64,000 nucleotides of DNA. It comes from Entomomonas sp. E2T0 (lineage in GTDB: Bacteria; Pseudomonadota; Gammaproteobacteria; Pseudomonadales; Pseudomonadaceae). Under the pieces are notes generated by a model that was not told the origin of the DNA, did not search any database, and saw only the letters and a list, made by a program, of their open reading frames with translations. Location of the stretch: assembly GCF_025985425.1 (NCBI RefSeq), contig NZ_CP094972.1, forward strand, positions 1,550,001 through 1,614,000, in the 5' to 3' direction. Positions within the stretch are counted from its first letter, which is position 1. Every line of letters begins with the position of its first letter. The position numbers were made by a program, and so were the translations under genes. Of this stretch, positions 46,341 through 56,358 are shown one piece after another.

Positions 46341-46879
46341 GGTTAATGACTCTCTACAAATCAGTAATTTTGATAACTGGGGCACATCATACACATAAAA
46401 ACAAAAAAGCTGGATAGTTATTACAGCGTTTAACCTGTTTTTTGTTTATATAGATATGTAGGAAAATTATAAAAATATTCTACTTATTAATTATTTGATG
46501 TGAAATAAATCACAAAAATGATACATGCTCTTGATTTTTTCTTTTTAAAGATGATTTTTTTGTCATTAAGTCTGTGCTGAGAAAATCTAATTTTTAGAAT
46601 AAAAATAAGTAGAATCAGAAAGATAAAAATACACTAAAAATAGGTTATTTTGTCGAGTGAAAAGTATTGTCTGATAAGTATTTTTTTTGGTAAAAACTAA
46701 CAAAACATGTCAATTGACACCAGTGTTTATAAGGGCTTTAATAGAATCAGAAATAAATATAATACTTACAGCCCTTTTATTATAGGTGTTTTTCTAAGTA
46801 GGTAAATGCTACTTAAGTTGAGTGAGTGATATTTTATTGAGTTTACTTTTTATGTATTTAAGGGATAGGAGGAAAAAGG
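46341..46879. other. Upstream region of the autotransporter
   Basis: About 540 very AT-rich bases separate the diverging cysM and autotransporter genes. A hairpin-like AAGGGC...GCCCTT pair flanks 46732-46777. I see no small gene. The long leader may carry control of the autotransporter. Confidence 0.4.
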
Positions 46880-49369
46880 GTGATTATGAAGTACTCAAAA
46901 GCAGTTTTATATTCTCACATGTGTTTTACACTTGGCTTTGGCAGTTCAGCGGTTCTGGCGGATAGTGCTAGTTGTACATATAATGTTGTAACTGATACTA
47001 ATACTTGTAGTGGCCAATATGCTGTATGGGATGGTTCTCGTTTGCAGTATACAAACGTTGTTATTAATAATACAGGCTTTAATTTCGGGACTTCACCTGA
47101 TGTCAAAGGTGTAGGTATTTATGCCTCATCACAAATGACAGCTAATAACTTGACCGTAACTAGTAGTGGTTTCCTTGCTACTGATGCTATTAGAACGCAA
47201 GGTAATGGCGGCTTAACAGTCAATGGTAAGTTAATTGTAAAAGCTAATGGTATATCAGGTGATGCAATCAACGTAACTATTACCAGTAACTCAACAGTTA
47301 ATACAGGTGACAACAGCGAGATTTATTCTAAAGCTGGCGTAGCCGTTCGTGCTAATTTATCTAGATCAGGAAACAATTTAATAAATGTAGGCAATAATGC
47401 TATTATTCAAACAGAAGGCAAGGGTGCTAATAGTTCAGCAGGAACAGGTTATGCTGTTTATGCAGGAAATCGAGATCGTGAAACAGAAGGAAATCCATCA
47501 GGAACGGCTAAAGTAACTATTGGTAGTAATAGCCAAATATCTACTAAAGGTAATAATGCCTATGCTGTTTATGCTAATAAAACAGGCCATATACAATTAG
47601 GTAACACTATTATTCAAACAACAGGAACAAATGCTCATGGCATTGTAGCTATGGATGGTTCTGTTACAAATACTAATAATAACAATGTTGTAAATTATGC
47701 AGGTGGCAAGGTTGACTTATTGAGTGATACTTCCATTATAGTAGATCCTACTAAAAATAGTCTTTCTATCTATGCGAGTGGAACAGATTCTGTTATTTCC
47801 TCCTATAATACAGATACTAGTACACAAACTTCTGGTAAGTTTTATGTAATTGGTGATATGAAAGTTGATAGAGAAGGTAAGATCGACTTGCGTATGACAG
47901 ATAACTCTTACTTTGAGGGTAATACTTCAATTACTGATACAGGTAGTGTATTAAACCTTAATATAGCTGGTGCTAATAGTACTTGGCAGATGAGTAAAAG
48001 CTCACAAGTAACAGACTTATCATTAAGTAACTATGCTAATGTTATCTTAGGTGATCAAGCTACAGCAGTCGATTCTACTAATAAGGTAGTATTAACCGTA
48101 GATAATTTAAGTGGTAATGGTCATTTTCAAATGCGCACCAATGTTATTGGTACGGGTTCAGGCGTTAATAATATTGGTGATTTATTAAAGGTTACAGGCA
48201 CTTCTGCAGGTAATCACCTTATTACAGTTACTGACTATTATAATGGGTCCGCTACCGTAGATAGTACTGAACGTTTAAAATTGGTTGAAACAACAGATGG
48301 TAATGCTAAATTTACCTTAAACCATGTAGGCCAGTATGTAGATATAGGTGCTTATAAGTACTATCTAAATCCTGGGGATGTGAGCTATGCTGAAGACACT
48401 AATCACTGGCATTTGAGTGCTACAGCTAGAGGGCCAAGCTCATTAACCAATACAGCAGATCATTCAGTTAATGTTTTAAATATTAATTACTTATTGAATT
48501 ATGCGGAAACGCAAACATTATTGCACCGTATGGGAGAGTTGCGTCAATCTCGAGACAATGATTGGGATTTTTGGATAAGAGGTTTTGCTGGCCGTATGAG
48601 CTCATTTAGTGGCAAACTCTCTGGTTTTGATATGGATTATCATGGTTTTCAAGCAGGTTTAGATAGACGTTTTGATGTAGATGGCAATGATCTTTATGCG
48701 GGTATTATGGTGGGTACTGCTAAGGCAAAGGCTGATTATGATATAGGTCATGGCGACACTAAAAGTTATCATGTGGGATTTTATGGTACTTATAAAACCC
48801 AAAATGATTTTTATATAGATGCCATTGCTAAGTATACCGTGATGAAAAATGACTTTAATACTGAAACTGGCGGTGGTTATCAAGTCAATGGAGATGGTAA
48901 AACCAAAGGTTATACCTTAGGCATTGAAACAGGTAAACGTTTTTACTTTAACGGTAAAGTTAAGTCTGGTTGGTATCTTGAGCCACAAGCCCAATTAACC
49001 TACTCCCATCAAGATAGTGCCAAAATTCATTCTAGTAATGGCTTAAAAACCAAATTAGATGATTTTGATTCTGTGTTAGGAAGAGCCAGTGCCATTGTTG
49101 GCTACAGTATTAATCGAGGTAAAACGCCCATTGATGTTTACTTCAAAACTGGTTATGTAAAAGAGTTTGATGGTAAAACTGGTTATTCATTTAATGGTGT
49201 TGCCGCTACTCACGATACCTATAAGTTTGATGGTAGTTGGTGGGATAATGGTGTGGGTATTAATGCTAAAATTAATAAACAGCACAATGTTTATGCAGAA
49301 ATTGACTATGCCAAAGGTAATAAATTTGATAATAAAAGTATTAAGGTTGGTTATCGTTTAGAGTTTTAA
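46880..49369 (+). CDS. Autotransporter (type Va) outer-membrane protein
   Basis: The 829 residues have a signal peptide (cleavage near VLADSA, residue 27). A passenger domain of about 500 residues follows, rich in Asn/Thr/Gly/Ser and predicted as a beta-helix (repeated short strands with TGTNAHGIVAMDG-like turns). A C-terminal autotransporter barrel from about 555 to 829 begins DWDFWIRGFAGRMSSFSG and ends in the assembly signal VGYRLEF. Passenger function is unknown; adhesion or biofilm roles are common. The GTG at 46880 is seven bases after AGGAGG; an ATG at 46886 is the alternative. Confidence 0.92.
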   Translation: MIMKYSKAVLYSHMCFTLGFGSSAVLADSASCTYNVVTDTNTCSGQYAVWDGSRLQYTNVVINNTGFNFGTSPDVKGVGIYASSQMTANNLTVTSSGFLATDAIRTQGNGGLTVNGKLIVKANGISGDAINVTITSNSTVNTGDNSEIYSKAGVAVRANLSRSGNNLINVGNNAIIQTEGKGANSSAGTGYAVYAGNRDRETEGNPSGTAKVTIGSNSQISTKGNNAYAVYANKTGHIQLGNTIIQTTGTNAHGIVAMDGSVTNTNNNNVVNYAGGKVDLLSDTSIIVDPTKNSLSIYASGTDSVISSYNTDTSTQTSGKFYVIGDMKVDREGKIDLRMTDNSYFEGNTSITDTGSVLNLNIAGANSTWQMSKSSQVTDLSLSNYANVILGDQATAVDSTNKVVLTVDNLSGNGHFQMRTNVIGTGSGVNNIGDLLKVTGTSAGNHLITVTDYYNGSATVDSTERLKLVETTDGNAKFTLNHVGQYVDIGAYKYYLNPGDVSYAEDTNHWHLSATARGPSSLTNTADHSVNVLNINYLLNYAETQTLLHRMGELRQSRDNDWDFWIRGFAGRMSSFSGKLSGFDMDYHGFQAGLDRRFDVDGNDLYAGIMVGTAKAKADYDIGHGDTKSYHVGFYGTYKTQNDFYIDAIAKYTVMKNDFNTETGGGYQVNGDGKTKGYTLGIETGKRFYFNGKVKSGWYLEPQAQLTYSHQDSAKIHSSNGLKTKLDDFDSVLGRASAIVGYSINRGKTPIDVYFKTGYVKEFDGKTGYSFNGVAATHDTYKFDGSWWDNGVGINAKINKQHNVYAEIDYAKGNKFDNKSIKVGYRLEF

Positions 49370-49387
49370 ACTACCTATGATTTTAGT

Positions 49388-49420
49388 AGCCGGAGAATAC
49401 AAAACTCTTCGGCTTTTTTT
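49388..49420 (+). terminator. Terminator of the autotransporter gene
   Basis: AGCCGGAGA and TCTTCGGCT pair over nine bases, with one G-U, around an eight-base loop, followed by a long T run. Confidence 0.92.
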
Positions 49421-49556
49421 TCCATTATATAAAATAATTTATATATTCTTAAAGCTTTAACTTTCTTAGTTAATGAAATTAATCCTTTCTACTTATTGTC
49501 TTATACCTTTATAATTCATTATCATTTACTATTGAGTATTTATTAAAATTATTCAT

Positions 49557-51491
49557 ATGAGTTATCAAGTTCTTGCTCGCAAGTGGCGGCCGCATAATTT
49601 TCATGAAATGGTTGGGCAAACCCATGTATTACGTGCATTGATTAATGCATTAGATACAGGGCGGTTACACCATGCTTATTTATTTACGGGTACTCGTGGT
49701 GTTGGTAAAACAACCATTTCTCGTATTCTTACTAAATGCTTAAATTGTGAGCAAGGTGTGAGCTCAACGCCTTGTGGTGTTTGTTCTACTTGTGTTGAAA
49801 TTGATGAGGGTCGTTTTATAGACCTTATTGAGGTGGATGGAGCAAGCCGCACTAAAGTAGAAGATACCCGAGAATTATTAGAAAATATTCAATATGCACC
49901 AACCAGAGGTCGTTTTAAGGTTTACTTAATCGATGAAGTGCATATGTTATCATCTCATAGTTTTAACGCTTTGCTTAAAACCTTGGAAGAGCCACCATCT
50001 CATGTAAAGTTTTTACTAGCAACGACTGATCCACAAAAACTGCCTGTGACTATTTTATCACGTTGCTTGCAATTTGCGCTTAAAAATATCCCTGCTGATC
50101 GTATTGTAGAACACCTTGCTCATGTATTAGATGTGGAAAAAATTCCTTATGAGAAAGAAGCATTGTGGCTATTAGGTAGATCTGCTCAAGGCTCTATGCG
50201 TGATGCAATGAGCCTGACGGATCAAGCCATTGCTTTTGGTGGTGAGAAGGTAAATACAGCTGATGTAAGGGATATGTTGGGCACTCTAGATCAGAATCAA
50301 GTCTATGAGCTGTTATTTGCTTTATTAGAGGGTGATGCTAAACAATTATTGGCTATTATTAAGCAGCTAGCAGAGCAAAGCCCTGATTGGTTAGATGTAT
50401 TAGCAGAGTTATTAAATGTCTTACATCGTATTGCTATTGCGCAAATACTGCCTGATGCGGTTGATGACAGTATAGGTGATAAAGAGCAAATTATAGCCTT
50501 AGCGCAAGCGTTACCTGCTGAGGATGTGCAGTTCTATTATCAAGTGGGTTTAGTCGGACGTCGTGATTTACCTTTAGCTACTAGTAGTCAGCAAGGTTTT
50601 GAAATGGTCTTATTAAGAATGCTAGCATTCCGTCCTGCTAATGCTGAGCGAGCTCCTATTACTCCATTAAAAAAAATTGAAGCTTCAGCTACAACGGAAA
50701 CAGTAGAAAAAAAAACACTGAATAATGCAAAGTTAGTTCAGCCAACAGAAGAAATAGTTACTAAGGTTGTGGTAGAACCTGAATTAGAAACTAATATTCA
50801 GGAAAGTCTGGTAACTGATGAGCAAGAGATTACACCACAAAAACCAGAAAATACTACGGCAGAACAACAGGAAGTTCCAGAAATAGTACAGGCAGTTACT
50901 ACAGTAAATGTGACAGAAGAAACTGCTACATCCATAGTTACAGATCCAGCGCTAGCAGATTATCAAGAAGAAACTGTTGGAGAAAGTGAAGAAGACTATC
51001 TATCCGTTGAGGAGTATCAGTCTTTTTTAGACCAGAACTATGTTGAAACAGATGTTGCAGGTACAGCAGAAAAGATAGACTTGTTGGATAGTTTGCCAGC
51101 ACCTGCAACAGGGTTAGCGGCTGAATGGATAGAAATATTGCCTGCACTTAAGCTAAGTGGTATTACAGCAAGTATTGCTGCAAACTGTACGCTAATTAGT
51201 AAAGATGAACAGCAATGGACTATGCAGTTAGATCCAACACAGCAAGCATTATTTAGTGATAATCAGAAAAAAAGGATTAGTGATGCCATTAATACTTATT
51301 TAGGTCACAATGTAAGCTTAAAAATTATTATTGAAAAGCCTGAGCAAGAAACACCAGCACAACGAGAACAACGTAAGAAAATAGAATTACAAAAGGCTGC
51401 AGAACGAGCTATTTTAGAGGATCCTATTGTACAGCAGTTAGTGGATAAGTTCTCAGCAAAACTGGATGAAGAAAGTATTAAACCTTTGTAA
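49557..51491 (+). CDS. dnaX: DNA polymerase III subunits gamma/tau
   Basis: This is the clamp-loader ATPase. The 644 residues show Walker A GTRGVGKTT (45-53), zinc-binding Cys at KCLNC and PCGVCSTC (about 61-79), Walker B LIDEVHML, sensor 1 LATTDPQKLPVTILSRC and domain III to about 365. An acidic, low-complexity linker (about 370-510) and the tau C-terminal polymerase-binding domain follow. The linker begins with A8 (50669-50676) and A9 (50707-50715) runs where slippage would end translation after 374-389 codons, giving a gamma-like protein. The start has no strong binding site. ybaB and recR follow. Confidence 0.97.
   Translation: MSYQVLARKWRPHNFHEMVGQTHVLRALINALDTGRLHHAYLFTGTRGVGKTTISRILTKCLNCEQGVSSTPCGVCSTCVEIDEGRFIDLIEVDGASRTKVEDTRELLENIQYAPTRGRFKVYLIDEVHMLSSHSFNALLKTLEEPPSHVKFLLATTDPQKLPVTILSRCLQFALKNIPADRIVEHLAHVLDVEKIPYEKEALWLLGRSAQGSMRDAMSLTDQAIAFGGEKVNTADVRDMLGTLDQNQVYELLFALLEGDAKQLLAIIKQLAEQSPDWLDVLAELLNVLHRIAIAQILPDAVDDSIGDKEQIIALAQALPAEDVQFYYQVGLVGRRDLPLATSSQQGFEMVLLRMLAFRPANAERAPITPLKKIEASATTETVEKKTLNNAKLVQPTEEIVTKVVVEPELETNIQESLVTDEQEITPQKPENTTAEQQEVPEIVQAVTTVNVTEETATSIVTDPALADYQEETVGESEEDYLSVEEYQSFLDQNYVETDVAGTAEKIDLLDSLPAPATGLAAEWIEILPALKLSGITASIAANCTLISKDEQQWTMQLDPTQQALFSDNQKKRISDAINTYLGHNVSLKIIIEKPEQETPAQREQRKKIELQKAAERAILEDPIVQQLVDKFSAKLDEESIKPL
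50707..50715 (+). promoter_or_regulatory. A9 slippery run in dnaX (candidate gamma-forming site)
   Basis: The frame reads GAA AAA AAA ACA. One base back or one A gained gives AAC ACT GAA TAA; one A lost gives CAC TGA. Both end within four codons. The run lies just after the clamp-loader domains, as in Thermus dnaX, where transcriptional slippage on an A9 run makes gamma. Confidence 0.6.
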
Positions 51492-51589
51492 TAAAACGAA
51501 GTAAAGTAACTAGATAAGTAATTTATAAAATCGCTATAACCGCTTATAATAATGCACAATTAAGATTAATAAATTAAGGAGTATATCCA

Positions 51590-51916
51590 ATGTTAAAAGG
51601 TGGCATGGGCGCTTTAATGAAACAAGCGCAAGAAATGCAAGAAAAAATGCAGAAGATGCAAGAAGAATTAGCCAATGCAGAAGTTACTGGTCAATCAGGT
51701 GCTGGCTTAGTTTCTATTGTAATGACAGGTCGTCACGATGTTAAACGAGTGACTATTGATCCTAGTTTAATGACAGAAGAAAAAGAAGTATTAGAAGATT
51801 TAATTGCAGCGGCTATTAATGATGCCGTACGTAAAGTAGAGCAAAATACACAACAACAAATGGCTGGTATGACAGCAGGTATGCAACTGCCTCCTGGTTT
51901 CAAAATGCCTTTCTAA
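51590..51916 (+). CDS. ybaB: YbaB/EbfC nucleoid-associated protein
   Basis: This small dimeric DNA-binding protein has 108 residues. The start [20 protein letters not shown] and the [19 protein letters not shown] motif are those of YbaB/EbfC. The dnaX-ybaB-recR order is widespread in Gammaproteobacteria and supports the call. AAGGAG precedes the ATG by seven bases. Confidence 0.96.
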   Translation: MLKGGMGALMKQAQEMQEKMQKMQEELANAEVTGQSGAGLVSIVMTGRHDVKRVTIDPSLMTEEKEVLEDLIAAAINDAVRKVEQNTQQQMAGMTAGMQLPPGFKMPF

Positions 51917-51970
51917 TTAGTTACTTGTTACTGCTGAGCTAATAGCATTAGCTCAGTAATTAAGAGAATC

Positions 51971-52564
51971 ATGAGTTTTAGCCCCCTTATTAATCAGCTT
52001 ATTGAGTCCTTGCGTATTTTACCTGGTGTAGGTAAAAAGAGTGCGCAACGTATGGCTTTGCAATTGTTAGAACGTAATCGGCAAGGTGCTTTGAAATTAG
52101 CAGATGCTTTAAATCAAGCAATGGATAAAGTAGGCTATTGCAAGCTTTGTCATACCTTGAGTGAAGAAGAGCTTTGCCCACAGTGTGCCTCACTTAATCG
52201 CGATGATAGATTATTGTGTATTGTGGAAGGGCCACTAGATGTCTTTGCGATTGAGCAAACAGGCTATCAAGGTCGTTACTTTGTATTGAAAGGCCACTTA
52301 TCACCATTAGATGGTTTGGGGCCAGAAGCAATAGGTATTCCTGAGTTATTAAAACGTATTGAAAACGCTGACTTTCAAGAGATTATTTTAGCCACTAACT
52401 CTACCGTAGAAGGTGAGGCAACGGCTCATTATATTGCTCAATTGTTGTCACCTAAAGGGTTAACCGTTTCTCGTATTGCCCATGGTGTTCCGCTTGGTGG
52501 GGAATTGGAGTTGGTAGATGGGGGAACGTTATCCCATGCTTTAGCTGGTCGTCGCCCCATCTAA
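51971..52564 (+). CDS. recR: Recombination mediator RecR
   Basis: RecR works with RecO (and RecF) to load RecA at gaps. The 197 residues have the helix-hairpin-helix [20 protein letters not shown] (14-33), a four-Cys zinc finger ([17 protein letters not shown], about 56-72) and a Toprim domain (about 80-175) with [13 protein letters not shown]. Length is normal. It follows ybaB in the dnaX operon; a hairpin without a T run lies between them at 51935-51955. Confidence 0.97.
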   Translation: MSFSPLINQLIESLRILPGVGKKSAQRMALQLLERNRQGALKLADALNQAMDKVGYCKLCHTLSEEELCPQCASLNRDDRLLCIVEGPLDVFAIEQTGYQGRYFVLKGHLSPLDGLGPEAIGIPELLKRIENADFQEIILATNSTVEGEATAHYIAQLLSPKGLTVSRIAHGVPLGGELELVDGGTLSHALAGRRPI

Positions 52565-52573
52565 TATTTAAGG

Positions 52574-53518
52574 TTATACCACAGGAGTAATAGCCCCTTT
52601 ACCTTCAAGAAAGCTGTGTAAATTAGCAAATACTAAATCACTCATCGCTTCTCTAGTTTCATAGGTAGAGCTACCTATATGTGGTGTCATTACCACATTA
52701 TCCATTTCCCAAAGTTCTTTTGGGGTATTCGGTTCATGCTCAAATACATCTAAGCCAGCACCCGCAATAACCCCTTCTTGCAAGGCTGTTACTAATGCTT
52801 GCTCGTCTACTACAGAACCTCTAGCAATATTAATTAGAAACCCTTTAGCGCCTAAAGCTGTTAATACTTGCTTATTAATAATATGGTTAGTCTCACTTGT
52901 AGCGGGTAGGGCAAGTACTAGAAAATCACTTGCTTTAGCTAGTGCTTGCAGATCATTATAATAATCATAATTTACATCAGATTGCTGATGGCGACCATAA
53001 TAAGCAATTTTCATATCAAAGGCTTCAGCACGTTTAGCAATGGCTTTACCAATACGGCCTAATCCTACAATGCCACAAGTTTTATTACCTATTTTATGGC
53101 CTAATTTAACTGAACGACTTTTCCATTGCCCAGAACGGATAAAACGATCTGAATAGCTGATATAACGAGCCACATCTAATAATAGGGCTAGCGCTGTATC
53201 CGCTACACAGTTATTCAACACATCAGGGGTATTGGTAATTGTAATACCATGTTGTTTAGCATAGTTAATATCAAGGGCATCAAACCCAACACCATAACTA
53301 ACAACTATTTTAAGGTTGGGTAAAGCACTCATTAATTCTGCGCTAGCCCCATAGACAGCACTGGTTGCTACAGCTGTTATTTCATGTCCATGTTGTTTTA
53401 GAAAGGCTTCTTGATCTGGCTGTTCCCATAAATGATAAGTTTTATAGTTATTTTCAATATTGGTATGCAAGCTTTTAGTAACTTTACTAGTGATTAAAAC
53501 AACGGCAGCGGAGTTCAT
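52574..53518 (-). CDS. D-2-hydroxyacid dehydrogenase (glyoxylate/hydroxypyruvate reductase-like)
   Basis: The 314 residues have the two-domain D-2-hydroxyacid dehydrogenase fold. The NAD(P) loop GIVGLGRIGKAIAKR is near 147-161, the substrate Arg in INIARGSVVDEQAL near 232, the Glu in DVFEHEPNTP near 262, and the catalytic His in VMTPHIGSSTYETR near 280. NYYGRHQQSD follows the second strand where coenzyme preference is set; the Arg suggests NADPH. The exact substrate is uncertain. It converges with recR. Confidence 0.9.
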   Translation of the reverse strand: MNSAAVVLITSKVTKSLHTNIENNYKTYHLWEQPDQEAFLKQHGHEITAVATSAVYGASAELMSALPNLKIVVSYGVGFDALDINYAKQHGITITNTPDVLNNCVADTALALLLDVARYISYSDRFIRSGQWKSRSVKLGHKIGNKTCGIVGLGRIGKAIAKRAEAFDMKIAYYGRHQQSDVNYDYYNDLQALAKASDFLVLALPATSETNHIINKQVLTALGAKGFLINIARGSVVDEQALVTALQEGVIAGAGLDVFEHEPNTPKELWEMDNVVMTPHIGSSTYETREAMSDLVFANLHSFLEGKGAITPVV

Positions 53519-53641
53519 AACAACCTCTATTATTATTAAAAATACTTTAGTTTTGCAGGTCTATGCGAGTGCAATACTGTTCATCATAGTGAAAGCCTTT
53601 TATACTAGCAAATAATAATTATTGAACAAAGAGGAGCCTAT

Positions 53642-54013
53642 ATGCCAATACTTGATGTGGGTACTGCAAAAATTCGAGTTAAAAATCTACGATTACGTAC
53701 GTTTATTGGGATTAAAGAAGAAGAAATTAATAACCGCCAAGACGTTATTATTAACTTAACCATTTTCTATTCAGCCCAAGCAGCAGTGCAGGAAAATGAA
53801 ATCGAATATGCGCTAAATTATCGTACCATTACTAAAGCAATTATTAGCCATGTAGAAAATAATCGTTTTGCCTTATTAGAACGACTAACTCAAGAACTAG
53901 TAGATTTAGTAATGCAATATAAAGAAGTACAATATGTCGAAGTAGAAGTGGATAAACCACAAGCACTACGTTATTCCGATTCTGTTTCTGTTACCTTATC
54001 AGGTAGGAGATAA
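53642..54013 (+). CDS. folX: Dihydroneopterin triphosphate 2'-epimerase
   Basis: FolX epimerises dihydroneopterin triphosphate to the monapterin form. The 123 residues match FolX rather than Fol[22 protein letters not shown] near 14-34, the Glu-containing [17 protein letters not shown] and [17 protein letters not shown] at the end. Relatives supply tetrahydromonapterin in Pseudomonas. GAGGAG lies six bases before the ATG. Confidence 0.94.
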   Translation: MPILDVGTAKIRVKNLRLRTFIGIKEEEINNRQDVIINLTIFYSAQAAVQENEIEYALNYRTITKAIISHVENNRFALLERLTQELVDLVMQYKEVQYVEVEVDKPQALRYSDSVSVTLSGRR

Positions 54014-54150
54014 AATGGTTAGCAACTACTAAATTAAGTGATAATTAAGAAAAGAATTCTAATATAAAAGAAAGCAACTATATTATTTACTTATATAAAT
54101 TTAATATTTTCCTAGTACATTGATTAATAAAAATTAAGGAATGTTATAGA

Positions 54151-54477
54151 GTGATAGTGTCCATTTTCTTTTTAGTGCTTTATATTTTTCCTTTGCATTG
54201 GGCAGCGGAATTTGCAGAAGCAGAAGATTCCAATTATTTAAAATGTTTTATATTGAGTATTATTACTACTTTTGTGCAAGTGGTAACCTTTGTTTTCTTT
54301 CCCTATAGTCCTTTTATAAGAATTTTACTGTCTGCAATAGTTTCCATTATTATTTGTATGAAAGTATTAAAAATACCAAGTGGTAACTTTTTAATGTTTG
54401 CAGTAATGTTGGCTTTTTTAAATATTGTGATCAGTTGGAGTGCTGTATTAATAATTAATGGAATAACAGGTAGTTAA
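54151..54477 (+). CDS. Small membrane protein of unknown function
   Basis: The 108 residues form about four membrane helices (VSIFFLVLYIFPLHWAAEFAE; FILSIITTFVQVVTFVFF; FIRILLSAIVSIIICM; FAVMLAFLNIVISWSAVLI). The GTG start at 54151 follows AAGGAATG at some distance. No family is recognised. It stands alone between folX and glnS. Confidence 0.65.
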   Translation: MIVSIFFLVLYIFPLHWAAEFAEAEDSNYLKCFILSIITTFVQVVTFVFFPYSPFIRILLSAIVSIIICMKVLKIPSGNFLMFAVMLAFLNIVISWSAVLIINGITGS

Positions 54478-54681
54478 CTAACTGGTTTATTAATAACGAA
54501 TTACTAGGCTAAGAACTGTTTAGTTCATAAACAATCTAATTCCAAATAAAATAAAAAAGACAGCAATTTCCTACAAATAAAACTCCCCTTAATACCTTAC
54601 TTTAGGTATCATAAACAGTTCAGTTAATTTTAATGGCTGCGCGTTTGCAGTCCTTTATTTTATCGCTATGGTTAGGAATAT

Positions 54682-56358
54682 ATGAGCAATTCAGAAACAA
54701 CAGCATCTGCAAATAATTTTATTCGTCAAATAGTTAAGGCTGATTTGGAAGCAGGGCGTTGCCAGAAAGTGATTACCCGTTTTCCACCAGAGCCTAATGG
54801 TTATTTACATATAGGTCATGCTAAAGCTATTTGTTTAAATTTTGGCATAGCCAAAGAGTTTGGTGGTGATTGCCATTTACGTTTTGATGACACTAACCCA
54901 ACCAAAGAAGAGCAAGAATTTATTGATGCCATTAAATACGATGTAGAATGGCTAGGCTTTCATTGGGTAGGCGAAGTTCGCTATGCCTCAGATTATTTTG
55001 ACCAATTACATGCATGGGCAATTGACTTAATCAAAGCAGGCAAAGCTTATGTTTGTGATCTTTCACCAGAAGAAGCCCGTGAATACCGTGGCACATTGCG
55101 TGAACCCGGCAAAAACAGCCCATATCGTGATCGCACGGTAGAAGAAAACCTAGACCTATTCGCTAGAATGAAAGCAGGCGAATTTAAAGACGGTGAAAAA
55201 GCCTTAAGAGCTAAAATTGATATGGCATCACCTAATATGAATATGCGTGATCCCATTTTATACCGTATTCGCCATGCCGAGCATCACCAAACAGGTAATA
55301 AATGGTGTATCTACCCAAGTTATGACTTTACCCATGGTCAATCAGATGCGATTGAAGGCATTACTCATTCAGTATGTACCTTAGAGTTTGAAGACCATCG
55401 CCCGCTTTACGAATGGTTTTTAGCTAACCTACCTGTGCCAGCAACACCGCACCAATATGAGTTTGCCCGTTTAAATCTAAACTACACCATTACCAGTAAG
55501 CGTAAACTAAAATTGTTAGTAGAAGAAGGTCATGTTAATGGTTGGGATGATCCACGCATGTCTACTATTTCTGCTTTCCGTCGTCGTGGTTATACCCCTG
55601 CTTCAATTCGTGATTTCTGTGAACGTATTGGTGTAGGCCGTGCTGATGCAGTAGTAGATATGGGCGTTTTAGAATTCTGTATTCGTGAAGACTTAGACGC
55701 TAATGCACCGCGTGCTATGTGCGTACTAAAACCACTAAAAGTAGTGATTACTAACTACCCAGAAGATAAGCAAGAAATCTTAGAGCTTTCTCGTCATCCT
55801 AAAATAGAAGAACTAGGCAAACGCCAACTGCCTTTTGCCCGTGAAATCTATATTGATCAAGGTGACTACGACGAAAACCCACCAAAAGGTTACAAACGTC
55901 TAGTGCCAGAAGGCGAAGTAAGACTGCGTGGGAGTTATGTAATCAAAGCAGAAAAAGCCATTAAAGATGCAAACGGTAATGTTATAGAACTACATTGCAC
56001 CTATGACCCAGATACCCTTGGCAAAAACCCAGAAGGCCGCAAGGTAAAAGGCGTTATTCATTGGGTACCTGCTAAAGAAAGTATCGAGTGCGAAGTGCGT
56101 TTATATGATCGTCTCTTTAAAACAGCTAACCCTAATAAAACGGAACAAGAAGATGGTAGTTTCTTAGAAAACATCAACCCAGATTCACTAGTGATACTAA
56201 AAGGTTGTCGAGCAGAGCCATCATTGGCAAAGGCTACTTTAGATGATCGTTTCCAATTTGAACGGGAAGGTTACTTCTGTTTAGATAGTAAAGATAGCAA
56301 GCCAGACAGTCTAGTATTTAACCGTACTATTACCCTGCGTGATTCATGGGGGCAATAA
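54682..56358 (+). CDS. glnS: Glutaminyl-tRNA synthetase
   Basis: The 558 residues show the class I signature HIGHAK in [17 protein letters not shown] (about 36-52), the KMSKS-equivalent TSKRKL near 272, and the two C-terminal beta-barrels that read the anticodon. The catalytic domain includes [13 protein letters not shown] near 73. Length is normal. The stop overlaps the cysS start (TAATG), so glnS-cysS are coupled. Confidence 0.97.
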   Translation: MSNSETTASANNFIRQIVKADLEAGRCQKVITRFPPEPNGYLHIGHAKAICLNFGIAKEFGGDCHLRFDDTNPTKEEQEFIDAIKYDVEWLGFHWVGEVRYASDYFDQLHAWAIDLIKAGKAYVCDLSPEEAREYRGTLREPGKNSPYRDRTVEENLDLFARMKAGEFKDGEKALRAKIDMASPNMNMRDPILYRIRHAEHHQTGNKWCIYPSYDFTHGQSDAIEGITHSVCTLEFEDHRPLYEWFLANLPVPATPHQYEFARLNLNYTITSKRKLKLLVEEGHVNGWDDPRMSTISAFRRRGYTPASIRDFCERIGVGRADAVVDMGVLEFCIREDLDANAPRAMCVLKPLKVVITNYPEDKQEILELSRHPKIEELGKRQLPFAREIYIDQGDYDENPPKGYKRLVPEGEVRLRGSYVIKAEKAIKDANGNVIELHCTYDPDTLGKNPEGRKVKGVIHWVPAKESIECEVRLYDRLFKTANPNKTEQEDGSFLENINPDSLVILKGCRAEPSLAKATLDDRFQFEREGYFCLDSKDSKPDSLVFNRTITLRDSWGQ

